Source: Toxorhynchites rutilus septentrionalis | Taxonomy: Eukaryota; Arthropoda; Insecta; Diptera; Culicidae | Length of the DNA stretch: 64,000 nt | Assembly (NCBI RefSeq): GCF_029784135.1 | Contig: NC_073746.1 | Location: 98,239,015-98,303,014 of the forward strand | Direction of reading: 5' to 3' | In this document: positions 26,201 to 33,720 of the stretch, in pieces | Numbering within the stretch: the stretch's first letter is position 1 | Layout: every line of letters begins with the position of its first letter | Made by a program: the position numbers and the translations under genes | Notes under the pieces: model-generated | Told to the model about the DNA's origin: nothing | Seen by the model: the letters and a program-made list of their open reading frames with translations, nothing else | Databases searched by the model: none

Positions 26201-27295
26201 GTTCTCACCCATCGTTATCAACTTTTTATCCCCTGTAATGATGTATGATTTTACATGCCTGTCAAAGACATCGAAACTACTCTCGTGTAAAATATTAAAA
26301 ACTAGATATTCACTGAGCAACACACCAACCGCATTGAGTCCCGATGGTCCATCGTAGAAAATTTCATCAATTCCATCGCGCTCGATGTCATAGAGGTTGA
26401 CTGCTTCAGTATGCACTGCAGACCATCCCAGTTCCTTCCTGAATTCTGGAATATAGAACACTTGCTCGTAGTCGCGAGATTGTTGCGAATATATATAGCA
26501 CGTAGCTCCAGTTTGGTTGAAGTATAAAATATCTCGAAGTGTTTTCTCCCCTCGAGAAAAACGTCCAAATAATATTCGATCATCTAGTTGCGCGGAAAAT
26601 GGTATTGCGTTGGTTAACAAAATTTGTTCCATTCTGTGGGTACTTCCAAACTTGAAAATGCTGAGGGAAGTATGAGCGGTACGTAGCACAAACGCTTGTT
26701 GATCTGTAGAGTCTACATATTCCAGCAAGATATCCGTATCCTCATCCATCCAGGACGATCCAATGTGCGGATCTGTGTCCATTTTCCAGATTGGCTGTTG
26801 CGATCGTTTCAACGCTCCCTCCTTGATTACCGCTTCGAAAGCAAGGTTTCCTCTGTTATCACGGCTCACGATACCGATTTTCGTTGCATCGGAGTAGAAA
26901 TGACCAAATAGTATAAGATGATCCGACCGATTCCAACCGTAAATGTCGTGATAACGCCCATCGGATGCTAGAAGATTCAGCCGCATGTTCTCGTCCAATT
27001 TGAAAATGTGAATACCAGTTCTAGTCCGGACAACGATGAATCCATCCCTAGTTACCAACCAAGGACTTTTACCGATTTCATCGGAAGAACTGAAGATTGC
27101 ACTTCGATTCCACTGGTGCTGCCATAATTCCGTGGCCCGAATGTACTTCAAACATAGCAACGAGTCGTCTGCTCTTACCAGCAGAATTTGGCTTTCAACA
27201 CCGCCAATCCGTACAGTTTTGGTTTTAACTTGCACAATATTATACTTCAATCCGCTTAAGAGCTCTTGCGTTTGCTCTGGGACGTAATGCTTCAT
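17258..27295 (-). CDS. SGS: Salivary gland surface protein (SGS family, Tc-toxin/RHS-like)
   Basis: One uninterrupted 3,345-codon frame from ATG at 27,295. The frame stays open to 27,343 but without an earlier in-frame ATG. Domains below are numbered from 27,343 (subtract 16 for the ATG start). An N-terminal beta-propeller-like part has an FG-GAP-type loop (DIERDGIDEIFYDG, about 314-328). A SpvB/Tc-B-like region begins near 425. Jelly-roll or lectin-like blocks lie around 1380-1500 and 1570-1700. YD/RHS repeats follow (YDDEGRLIEKVTPDSG near 1930). The RHS core (YDYYPYGQI, then RLYDPEIGRFYQIDP) lies near 2650-2730 and ends in the autoprotease-type VDPDGQ. Beyond it are glycine-rich hydrophobic helices (about 2730-2900), a cysteine-rich part (about 3040-3190), a membrane-like helix near 3205 and a charged helical tail. 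The family is known from Aedes salivary glands, where SGS1 was proposed as a Plasmodium sporozoite receptor. Homologues in Wolbachia support horizontal transfer, and an intronless 10-kb frame agrees with that. Which SGS paralogue this is was not determined. Confidence 0.93.
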   Translation of the reverse strand: MKHYVPEQTQELLSGLKYNIVQVKTKTVRIGGVESQILLVRADDSLLCLKYIRATELWQHQWNRSAIFSSSDEIGKSPWLVTRDGFIVVRTRTGIHIFKLDENMRLNLLASDGRYHDIYGWNRSDHLILFGHFYSDATKIGIVSRDNRGNLAFEAVIKEGALKRSQQPIWKMDTDPHIGSSWMDEDTDILLEYVDSTDQQAFVLRTAHTSLSIFKFGSTHRMEQILLTNAIPFSAQLDDRILFGRFSRGEKTLRDILYFNQTGATCYIYSQQSRDYEQVFYIPEFRKELGWSAVHTEAVNLYDIERDGIDEIFYDGPSGLNAVGVLLSEYLVFNILHESSFDVFDRHVKSYIITGDKKLITMGENSLKSFAFRLKAKDSSVNSYSDQNSSELANEMKTKPLMLPSVTFPSALPLHDQLNVASLLYPRNPLLGALDFTVPLIDIPNAFGLSISQSINFRESSPADVLGVGWSFPVDCIYIDRRGSIFPIDHNYYLVKDGSQSQLKQKFDGLTNEHISFALDDSTDVTIKFHKSQNSWEVQTASETLFYGTLNNIDWIQWEPGSEEWPIVDNSSVPTKLKPVVWFLAMKKDRHENFLRYIYSPEYSTLTSGEPYVRTLNLLRIVSNNDDSVRFAYIENNNSKLLSGFLVRTRDYTQEVKFVYSTDSSATRLAAITQFETPILEFKYNGPKEALTEIHYPNGLVSKFSYNSIQFPAASVANKLQFFSDAQVRYGPNYMMVGGKTKSGQVHIKARDIVGSDTTQMSGLAFPHLGKEVVINFEILTAELFFLVVLTHANHKEICLFRQTTQGWSSEASYMKLSKESVFMVGRTFILIRSGSKLAVLQLINNRWDIKPVLNNLSEDIIVQAFSYAYVVYDDLELSVGFQDYDGEWITKTVLIGTNLMKSSLLVFDQFDVDQKTIELLKYEFKKGTLHIHHNAIIIRTLSLQGQKLFLNVHFRVFNAKYDLIHHETVSVLVEDLSRYLLELPPMNGNNFKLGYTQMNGKFKLSVKSHTGSIIDEIKRIKEDIETEIRQHPGASEAEKNKYRNESYQKLDSDLQQIYRNITVAVPFAIDPAKFGVYVNSDHVVAASHKFRFDGLRWNKEKIGQETITLSKFEMKLGDSIVLAKPEKNETFKLYDTANGKKLLLDLLTDNGNDLFPSYPAFVGVQKPNERGKIFTFENKRLHYLPDGEVISRMSNPYALITTTEDGKEITIRSLKSFLNYRQSVIIKQELIHSKHDKRSTVFEYDSTKVKSYSDGFAFTKSKVLPGGKSELYGWYQEAFNLADTRNSSKMAYNSKGIVVKTFEPSEGEEPEKIDDDKFLTDRRKRHKIVDFRPYSISQEVVSYYGFEPYEVNRIGGFKKWAFDEKMIVEEDSNHFLRLQLGSSISGRLEPKLRNVSFLVSCWMRANQSSTIPGRLSTRITGSGRMLQLIEGKVQRTIADWSYVESFYEADPKHGQVELDIRIKNTGSSPLDVDHLRVTPMNFDFEANIFDRRNGKVRAVLKNSGALQHVLHDPFGNIVARISEVGIVDNYALKSRNYCVRKNGSLNSRVEMKPMLGEIEYTNARLVGQVHKSLKYTPHVFVVRFLYKFEGVGSIVTQLAQFAIRMERNTRQTIIKITGNDSFTIDSEGEFTVLLTKSFIVVWIQGHLVSENKHNTTPEQLSHVVFKVSGQASLYENMYLYDPMVNLYYLNKLGLTVQEIELKDHDSVNMRQIIYDDLDRPIMKTKWTELKAFNGSLLNYNPNFITSLDKILATGKAEGLVNERNPDCEGYPYTRISYRDDPLEAKAAFGLPGKEFAVEGPLSIKYGSNLNISFLKVLFPAARGYRHDFELHSGGTLMIRVYDARKNKVAEVVRVIGHDHRLTTFEYNDQNRLIRMLPPSYHQRVNTFARTTPFDEQVFSEKEARLRELWSVQYRYDDEGRLIEKVTPDSGKQEFMYSKEGLLRFFTNSDRESSLNYTIYHTYRFDGNVIERGLLNFRKSELPTYLPNYSILPKSSNFAMFDFGENEISPSYRSRVIKSRKVSDGVMITETLIFDENKNLLNQIFVSPNSSISVDYRYMNDKLVQMTYPIAFDENPLKISYDYNAKGLIKEVRIGKKILASMSYTPLDSVKEIHFEPQDSYGYKRTFTYNQPGYLSKIQDNFLSETVDYISGGYGSGSFGDGTVSVTTFNATWHTRSNLRLIKLNPTHFTANHTTTQQAALCFESLKRTGHLDSLSRPQKTLYPAEELKMPLICNTGSRAYHISSILTTNGFPEIYGNRYDYENHKQLIKAKYFQNSNEKSLNPLTQLTFSQNIRGINAAESRDIWSSLKGAGFIITDCSNSKSCHALPGMSLFHPNITNHVYATVLETLFAKVIRARKDLSEQVFQIICEVWHGDDEINRSRICRGIWKELQSLQIVGTRSDKSTSSLNPELKETLKKYSRYLGEIVFTLHDHFSKSLSSSDGDVQSYDIDPNGNHVHFYTGFKRYRMEYHQNTNKISKVYCTDLRSEGMREVEYPMKHNFEGSVTYATHKGIDKIVYDPLMNRATLIEMSDGRKLIFRYDVRGERIFKQVRDKNDDILQEKYYVRDIKGKCLVDYDITHFKDNKQVHVRSSAYIYSEATLIGFMRDGEFYSVYADHEGSTRLVIKNGEVVAAYDYYPYGQILREYNSLPEGGIMYRYTGQEWDEETGLYNFHARLYDPEIGRFYQIDPKEQYPSPYVYAGNSPISMVDPDGQFAFLIPIIALAVVGGYFGASAANNSFNPTKWKLRPTLIGGVLGALSGALAPTGIGASFTFLTTTVGMSGILAGTVIAGTTIGFAFIGGASANKNWNPAEWNWSSPGTWNSLFSGGLIGATLFAGIAGVHKHYMALTGIEKIVFVGVVTGSSTGVALFAGSLTNDGNFKFWEWDWKNPDTVWMLTLGATFGMSVSPDLHNIQKSIVNNVKNLKEVVNTFKTGDMKLFLSDAKAYLKDTQALVGQAKQTFSDLAKQMIRSRGSGLAQMLVVRSNQNDTFVQEVIDTVSSALVVVSGGVDEDGQDIKNMNEREGLRMKRSINCCQLQQFNQHNDPVKDSHTSMLNSCGTLSSPFDYIFSTIYARIKYFFSPHEYSSEPSGLIRRSFERNPRNAYILRNCYHVEVQSETQRVHCYGYDSQYIIFSKSNPGKYITEDFYSHCSPIEYAAQPSVVCDGESSSLLFTPNVTTNPLDHLNGWLMLTLIAPIAYENIKSYLSSILKPSSSEKEPMKLAEDPEVNVEYLTQKVNNLRNMIYSSKLERKERIIWAEHIFEDLLEDFKYYSENSQIGSSEDLLDRVKALEEELVETFAWSYIAEPKYNVIPPVVSLSAVNNDLSMVHRNTFNNANDRLRIEAQ

Positions 27296-27343
27296 TTTCT
27301 TTTTTTCGAGTAGCGTCCATCCATATGCAAAATAGTAAGGCAA

Positions 27344-29250
27344 CTAAGCAAGAGATTTCGCCGGGGCAGAATAAGTAGGCACCGAAAGTGTGGATTCCCC
27401 GTCTTGGAGATAAGCGGTTAGAATTATAAATATTCGTCTGCAGCCACGAATTATTCACCTAATTGAATGTAAAAGCTTTCAATCTACATTAATTGTATAA
27501 AAACTATGAAATTATTGGTGTTTGGGTTGAATGCTTTAGCTGAACACATTTCACATGATCGAGACCAAAAATTCGAATTGAAACTCTCCTAGCGATTCGA
27601 CCGGAATTGAACACGTCACCATTTGTATAGCGTCAATATATCCCCTGTGTAGTTCCTTTTACATTTCTAAATCAAGAGTGCTAGGAGCTCTTATCGTAAA
27701 GTTCTGGCTAGAAGTATGAAAGACCTCCACGCAATGTTATATCTATCTTACAATTTGCATCGCGGGGTTCTAGTGAAACATTTGGCATTTGGAAAAGATC
27801 ACTAGCTTCGTCCCGCTCAAAATGGATTTTTTGTTATCAATACCTTCAAACATTCACGTTTTCTTACTAAGCGAACGTTCATGGGCCCAATCACAGAACT
27901 GTTTGTTGATTGATCTTTTAATTTATATTCCTCGTTCCCAAAAACCAACACATGCCCATTTGCTTGAATAGTTCTCGAGTTATGCAGAAACTTGTATTTC
28001 ATTTGTATGGTTACCCCCTCCCGCCCTTAGAGAGGGGGGAAGAGTGCGAACCTCAATTTCTCGCCCCGTAAACCACATGCCAAATTTGGTTTCCATTTGC
28101 TTGATAAGTGTTCGAGTCATGCAGATTTCAAATGCATATCACGTAGAATCGTTCTTACGATATACATTATGATATATACCATTAGACGGAAATTTTATCC
28201 AGCTTTTTTTTCGTCTGCGACATCAACAGTGGAAATAATAATAACAAATAATTTACATATATTTTGTATATTTTGCGAGCGGATAGAAAGGTGAGTCATG
28301 TATTATACATTCTTTCTTTCAATTTCGTTTCCATGAATGTTGTATGCAATACAAAATTGTGTGCAATAATTCGCTCTACCAAATAAATTAGCAAGATTTT
28401 TTTCGAATGTAAACATATTGAAGTAATCAGATGCAAGATTTCATACATCACTCGAATCATTCGAATTGGGCCGGAAAATCAATACAATTATCGAATTTTA
28501 CTCGCATACAGGACTGCCAAAACAGCAAAAGCAAAACTTCAAATTGAAGATGACATCTATTATTGATACATAACTGCAGCCCAGTTAACGTACGCCCTGT
28601 TATAGATAAGTCCAGTTGAAGACAGTCCAGCTAGCGAATGACTTCTGTATATGACGAAGAACATCTTAACACATTAACACCTTCCCGTATTATTTGATAC
28701 GTCACACATCAAGTTAATTCACTACTCTGCTGAGCGTTTTAGCGCCTATGTTGTCCAAGTACGAGTGAGACTCGATGTTGTATGGGAAAAGCTTAAAGAT
28801 CGGAAAGAAATCTATAAGACATACGCCTGGGACCGCACGTTTTGACTTTTGTAAAGTTAGCGGATGAAAGTTTTTGTTGCGTGCAAGTTTCTGTTCAACG
28901 TCTTGCTGGATTGATTGAATAATGAATTATTTCTGTTGAAATAAATTGATTGTTTATCAAGTAGCAACCTTCAAAATCATGCTAATTAGATAGTTAGATA
29001 GAATTGAATCATTAATCTTTCCACATAATTAATTTTTTTCTTGATCGTTACAGAGAAAAGTTATAGACTGAAACGCATTATTACAAAATCTATGAATGTT
29101 TCAGATAGAATCTAGACGCACTGCTCGCACTGCTTTGACTTCAGCGCTCCTTATGATCGGTTCTGGAATGCAGATTGTTTGGAAAATTCGATAATGAGAG
29201 TCTTGTTACTAAGCATTAATATTTTAAAAAGTGACTGATGGAAGCCAAAA
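27344..29250. other. SGS 5' flank and intergenic sequence
   Basis: On the minus strand, TTGCTTAG just before 27,343 would make a plausible splice acceptor, so a short upstream SGS exon cannot be excluded. An AATATTTATAATTC stretch (plus strand near 27,423-27,436) is a weak TATA candidate. The rest shows no gene or clear element, apart from repeated short words near 27,780 and 28,080 (CATTTGGCATTTGG-like). Confidence 0.4.
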
Positions 29251-29254
29251 GAAA

Positions 29255-29545
29255 AAAAATACGAGGGTCGTTAAAAAAATTAGCTTCAGTGCATCAGAAA
29301 TCGCGGAAAAATAAAGTAATCTACGTTTTATTTTCTATTTTTCTACATAATCGCCGTAACGTCGAGGCATTTTTCATAGCGTGGCACGAGTTTTTCTATT
29401 CCGAGCGCGATGTGCGTAGCGTCCAACTTTTTGAAGTACGATGTAACTGCGTCACGAATTTCTTCAGTGTTATCGAATCGTTGACCGCCGAATGCCTGTT
29501 TGGTTGTCCGGAAAGCTCGTGCTGATTTTTGGCAAAACAAAGGCG
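29255..29545 (-). pseudogene. mariner transposase C-terminal relic with one terminal inverted repeat
   Basis: On the minus strand 29,540-29,343 encodes the typical mariner C-terminus (GGQRFDNTEEIRDAV, then ALGIEKLVPRYEKCLDV). A terminal-repeat-like ACGAGGGTCGTT follows at 29,261-29,272. All catalytic motifs and the other end are missing, so it is a 5'-truncated relic. Confidence 0.8.
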
Positions 29546-31663
29546 TGAATTTAATAGACAGCCATCTTTCACACAGCTTAAAATTATATTCTCTCAGAAC
29601 ATGTTTGTTTTCTCGATTGTTTTGTGCTGGTCACAGAGTTAAAGTTTTTGTTATTGAGAGAATTTTGTAGAGAACTTTTGATCATTTATATTCTTCCCAA
29701 AAACCTACAGCATCACTATAGTGAATTGCAGAGATATCAATATGAAGACTTTCTTTGAATTCATCGTCCATACTTTGGAATGAATCTTTACTCACCAAAT
29801 AAAGAAACATATCAACCGTGGATGAATTGTTAAGTTTTTTTTTTAAATTTTCACAACATAATTTGATTCGATGGTAGATGTATTTATTATAATTTCACCA
29901 TTAAAGCTGATTCTACTTTGAATCTGACGAGCAAATGTTATAAAACATCTTGTCATATTGACTTAGAATTCAAAAAACTTCTCTCGAGTAATTTTACACT
30001 CTGAAACGTATGCTTTCATTAATAACTTTGCGGTTACTCGTACATACACAACATACAAGGTAATGTTGTTCCTCAAACTTAATCTCGTTATTATTTCTGA
30101 AAATCGTCATCCGGTCTAATGAGATTATCCAGTACTGTTTTGAAAAGAGCTCGGAACATTTGTGCATAGTTAAAATGATTCGGGATTTTCACTTGTTCAC
30201 TTATTCGGGAGAATCCTATTCAGTCGATTTGTAACGATCATACATATTAATAAAAAAAAGTTAGATACAGCTTTGTATCAGGAGAATGAGGAGTAGTTTT
30301 ATGTAAGCATTATACACGTACGAACCGAAGAGCTATTATTGCCGTACTCATTTTCAACAAAGAAAACTTTGACAGGGATCTTAGTATATTTATGTTTTCA
30401 TATATGGATAGTTTTCATACATAAGGATAATGTTTCAAAATCAGGATGTTTTGTCAGGATATCAGGGAACATGCCAAAAAGTCTGGGAAACCCGGAAAAA
30501 TTAGGAAGGTTGGCATCTCTGAGCATGACACATTGTGATTCATTGGACATTAACAGGTTTCCAAACACTACCCAGCGCACTCTCCAGGATTAGCACATTC
30601 TGATTGCCACATATTCAGATCGATGCAGCAGGACTTTACTCACTTCCTAAATGTCGAACGAGAATGGGAGAACGGGAAAGGAATACATCGAAACCAACGT
30701 CGTTTTATAGAGATGGTATCGTATTCCAACAAGTTACTATGAACTTGAAGATGTACAAGCAAGACTATTTGAAAAACAACATTCTACCGTACGATGGAAC
30801 ATATGAAAAAATTTTATTAAAAATTAAACCTCAAGCATTAAAAAGTACCTCAACCAAAAAGGACCAATTCCGGTAACAATTTGGAAACTATCAAATAATT
30901 TTTTAAAATTTTTATTAATTTTATAAAGTTAGACAGGGTGGGTGGGAGGACATGGTGTCTCGGGACGTAGCAGAAATAAAGAGATGTTGAAAATGAATGG
31001 CCGCCCAGGTTGGACAACGGAGTGTCCTGAATACACAATGTTTCAGAACTATAGAACCAATAAAATTGAACAAGATTATGAATATAGGGTAGCATATGAT
31101 TACCATTTTCGTTTATAATACTAGCTTTATAGTTTTTATTATTTTGATCGTATGTGTAACATTCAAAAATTCAATGTTTCGGTGTTGCAAAACCATAGAG
31201 CCAAACGAAAAATACATTGCAAATTGCCAAATTAACATTTATTAGCATGAATGAATTACAGCAAGTCCATGATGCGTAAGTACTCCTTTGTTTTCAATCC
31301 ATTCACACAACCTATTCGGCAGACTTTCAACCAAGCTACGGCATGTTGAAACCAGGTTTCCGCTCCACGCAGATAAAACTAGTTCTATAATTATGGAACA
31401 TAATGTGTGTTGGCAATGATTGTATTTTTCTCAGGATCTTGAAAATAATTAGTCTTTCACGCCTAAGTATTCACAATACTAGTGTTTGTTCATAAATTAA
31501 GTAAAGGTAAAGCAAAACAGTCAGGAGGTCATCTAGGGTTTCCCCAACGCCGTCTCTTGTTCTGCATTTTGATAAGATTGCTCGACAGAATCAATGCAAA
31601 AACAGAGAACAGCAGTAGAATAACGATCCTACTCAGTCTGGTGCATAACAGCATCAATACAAG
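29546..31663. other. Intergenic sequence upstream of the 34-kDa gene
   Basis: No convincing gene is present. A 90-codon frame at 30,604-30,876 (NLKMYKQDYLKNNILPYDG) vaguely recalls Tc1-type transposases but is too short to call. An initiator-like TCAGT at about 31,633-31,637 lies 27 bases before the next ATG, with no good TATA box at the expected distance. Confidence 0.35.
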
Positions 31664-32527
31664 ATGTCGCGGATAAGTGTTTTGTTAATTTTCATCTTAA
31701 CAGCTAGTTTTGCTTCTGGTGCTAGCCTCATCCGTGCGAAACGCCAACAATTCAGACCGGCTGGAGCCTGTACAGTTTCTCATCAGGAAATAAATGAATT
31801 AATCAGGATCACCAAGAATCTCAACACAGCAATGGAAGACACTCAGCCAGTCAGTAGATTTGGGGATGCGACAGAGATTGATGATCGTGATATGTGTGCA
31901 AAACAGCTAGGGCAGTTCCGTGGAACAGTGCAAACGATGCTTAAAAATTACAAATCTCTCAACCAAGATACTATGAGCCAAACACAATACGAGCGTGCCA
32001 AGGCCAAATATCAAACGCAAATTCAGAGCCTTTTGAAGAAAATCGACAACCTCAAAAGAGACGTGGAAAGCAGCTATCGTGAGGAAATTGACAAATTGAG
32101 CACCACAATGCAATCGCTTAAAGTGCAACTAGACGACAATTTGAGTTTATTAGAAAAAGCCCAAAATGAAAGCCGCTCCGCTCGCATCAGTTTGTGTATT
32201 GCAAACGTGAGAGCCGGTAGGATCGAAGACGCTCTGAAAGATTTGAAAGATCTAACGCAACTTCCTTACGAGCGGATTGTAACAGAAGTGTATGAAGATC
32301 AACCTGAAAACACTGTGTTGGTATTGAATTTTCTGGAAGCTATTGATTTATACTATGAACCTGTTCGTGGTTATGAGAAATTATACTCTCTTATGAAACG
32401 GAATAATCAGCTCAATGGTATAGAAGGCCGTCGTCTCTTGTTGCACATAATGGCCCTAATGTTAGCTGACAACGAGCAATCACGTCGAGCAACGACTTTA
32501 TTAGAAACATTCAAAGCAAATGTTTAG
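31664..32527 (+). CDS. Secreted salivary protein, 34-kDa family (34k2-like)
   Basis: A single-exon frame of 287 residues starts at ATG 31,664. Residues 1-20 (MSRISVLLIFILTASFASGA) are a classic signal peptide, followed by a basic RAKR that could be a proprotein cleavage site. The mature part is almost entirely helical and charged, with heptad-like coiled-coil stretches around residues 100-175, no transmembrane segment and only a few cysteines. Size, signal peptide and coiled-coil build fit the Aedes 34-kDa salivary family, members of which are used as antigens marking exposure to bites. Its convergent partner also resembles an Aedes salivary protein, which supports the call. The specific orthologue was not verified. 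The ATG has an AAG upstream context and no competing in-frame start. Confidence 0.65.
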   Translation: MSRISVLLIFILTASFASGASLIRAKRQQFRPAGACTVSHQEINELIRITKNLNTAMEDTQPVSRFGDATEIDDRDMCAKQLGQFRGTVQTMLKNYKSLNQDTMSQTQYERAKAKYQTQIQSLLKKIDNLKRDVESSYREEIDKLSTTMQSLKVQLDDNLSLLEKAQNESRSARISLCIANVRAGRIEDALKDLKDLTQLPYERIVTEVYEDQPENTVLVLNFLEAIDLYYEPVRGYEKLYSLMKRNNQLNGIEGRRLLLHIMALMLADNEQSRRATTLLETFKANV

Positions 32528-32564
32528 ATATTGTAAGCACAATTACATCAGATTTTCTAAATTC

Positions 32565-32570
32565 AATAAA
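32565..32570 (+). terminator. Poly(A) signal of the 34-kDa gene
   Basis: AATAAA lies 38 bases after the stop, with an overlapping second copy AATAAATAAA. Cleavage would be expected about 10-30 bases on, which is at or beyond the stop codon of the opposing gene. Confidence 0.75.
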
Positions 32571-32595
32571 TAAATGTAAGAAATAGTAGAACATA

Positions 32596-33228
32596 TTATT
32601 GGCCTCCCCAATGCCTAGCCCTTTCTTTATTCCAAATATATTCGTCGTCACAGGAGTTGAGCCAGAACTCGAAATTTTTTTCCGTTCCAGGAGATATGGT
32701 GAGCGTCTGATCCAAACATACAACACCCAATTTATCATTGTACATAAATCGTGTGTTCACCAATCGTTCCCCAGTGGCCACATTCCCGATGTGAAATGCC
32801 CCACTTGTGTTATTTCGAAAGAAACGGAATTTGGCTCGGTCTCCCAGTTTTTCTCTGGCATCTTTTCGTAAAAACACACTTCGACACACACCACTGACGT
32901 TGTCACCATCTGCACTGGCGTACATGAACCCCGAGCTACGCATACTCATTACGTAAACGTCCGTAGACGTGGGATTTTCCGACGTTACAACCCACATAGC
33001 CGCATCCGGGACTTCGCGATCACCGGGATCGAAGCGGAAGATTCGTCTTTTCTGCGGATCTTTCCGCCAAAACAGGGCCGAGTCGACTACATATCGATGT
33101 AGGCCGTTAGCAAGTGTGAAACAAATTGGATGTGGTAATTCGTCGAAACGGACAGCTCCCATTTCATTGGAATGAACAAGGTCGATAATCTTCAACAGCA
33201 CTAAGATCAACAGAAATACAGTTTTCAT
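32596..33228 (-). CDS. Small secreted protein resembling the Aedes 23.5-kDa salivary protein (LIPS-2-like)
   Basis: A single-exon 210-residue frame on the minus strand starts at ATG 33,228 and stops with TAA at 32,596. Residues 1-20 (MKTVFLLILVLLKIIDLVHS) are a signal peptide. The mature part has spaced, repeated beta-strand motifs with aromatic and glycine turns (FTLANGLHRYVV; SSGFMYASADGD; VATGERLVNT), which suggests a beta-trefoil-like secreted fold. Four cysteines are visible (PICFT, SGVCRS, GVVCLD, LNSCDD). Size, signal peptide and pairing with a 34-kDa-type gene match my recollection of the Aedes 23.5-kDa salivary protein that binds labrum cuticle (LIPS-2); this is recognition without an alignment. 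A good TATA box lies upstream. Confidence 0.6.
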   Translation of the reverse strand: MKTVFLLILVLLKIIDLVHSNEMGAVRFDELPHPICFTLANGLHRYVVDSALFWRKDPQKRRIFRFDPGDREVPDAAMWVVTSENPTSTDVYVMSMRSSGFMYASADGDNVSGVCRSVFLRKDAREKLGDRAKFRFFRNNTSGAFHIGNVATGERLVNTRFMYNDKLGVVCLDQTLTISPGTEKNFEFWLNSCDDEYIWNKERARHWGGQ

Positions 33229-33268
33229 TTTTAATGTATTATTACTTGTTTCTAATCGCTATTATTGA

Positions 33269-33310
33269 GCTGAGAACTATACATCATCAGATGTAGGTTC
33301 ACTTTTATAT
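33269..33310 (-). promoter_or_regulatory. Core promoter of the LIPS-2-like gene
   Basis: On the minus strand ATATAAAAGT (33,310-33,301) is a strong TATA box. About 30 bases downstream is an initiator-like TTCTCAGC (33,277-33,270). The implied 5' UTR is about 50 bases. Confidence 0.65.
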
Positions 33311-33720
33311 GGATTGATAAGGCTCATACGGCTCGTTTTAGCGTTTAATTCATTAACATCTGAAGTGTTACAAACACAGGGTGCAACCTTTTAATGCATT
33401 TTCAACATATATATCAGAACCAACCAGAGTAATCAATATTTCCCTTGTATTTCATTGATTTCTTTTTTTTTTATATGCTTCCAGAATTTGAAAAATCTGA
33501 TCATAGATCAGTTTATGAGGCTGTCCAATTAATTTATAAGGTACACCGGGGCAAGTTGAAACGATTTTTTCGAAGTTCAACTTGAAAGTTATCTTAAAAA
33601 AACACTATGACAGATGACTTTCGAGAAAAAATTACAGGAGGTTGTGTTTAAGACACGACCGCATTGTTGACGAAGAACTTCGCTGTAGTTCAATTCAAGT
33701 CGCTTGTTTATAACGGATAT

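Noticed and set aside
18534..26911. Numerous plus-strand frames of 60-168 codons opposite SGS
   Set aside because: They lie antisense to a strongly coding frame and show no domain features of their own.
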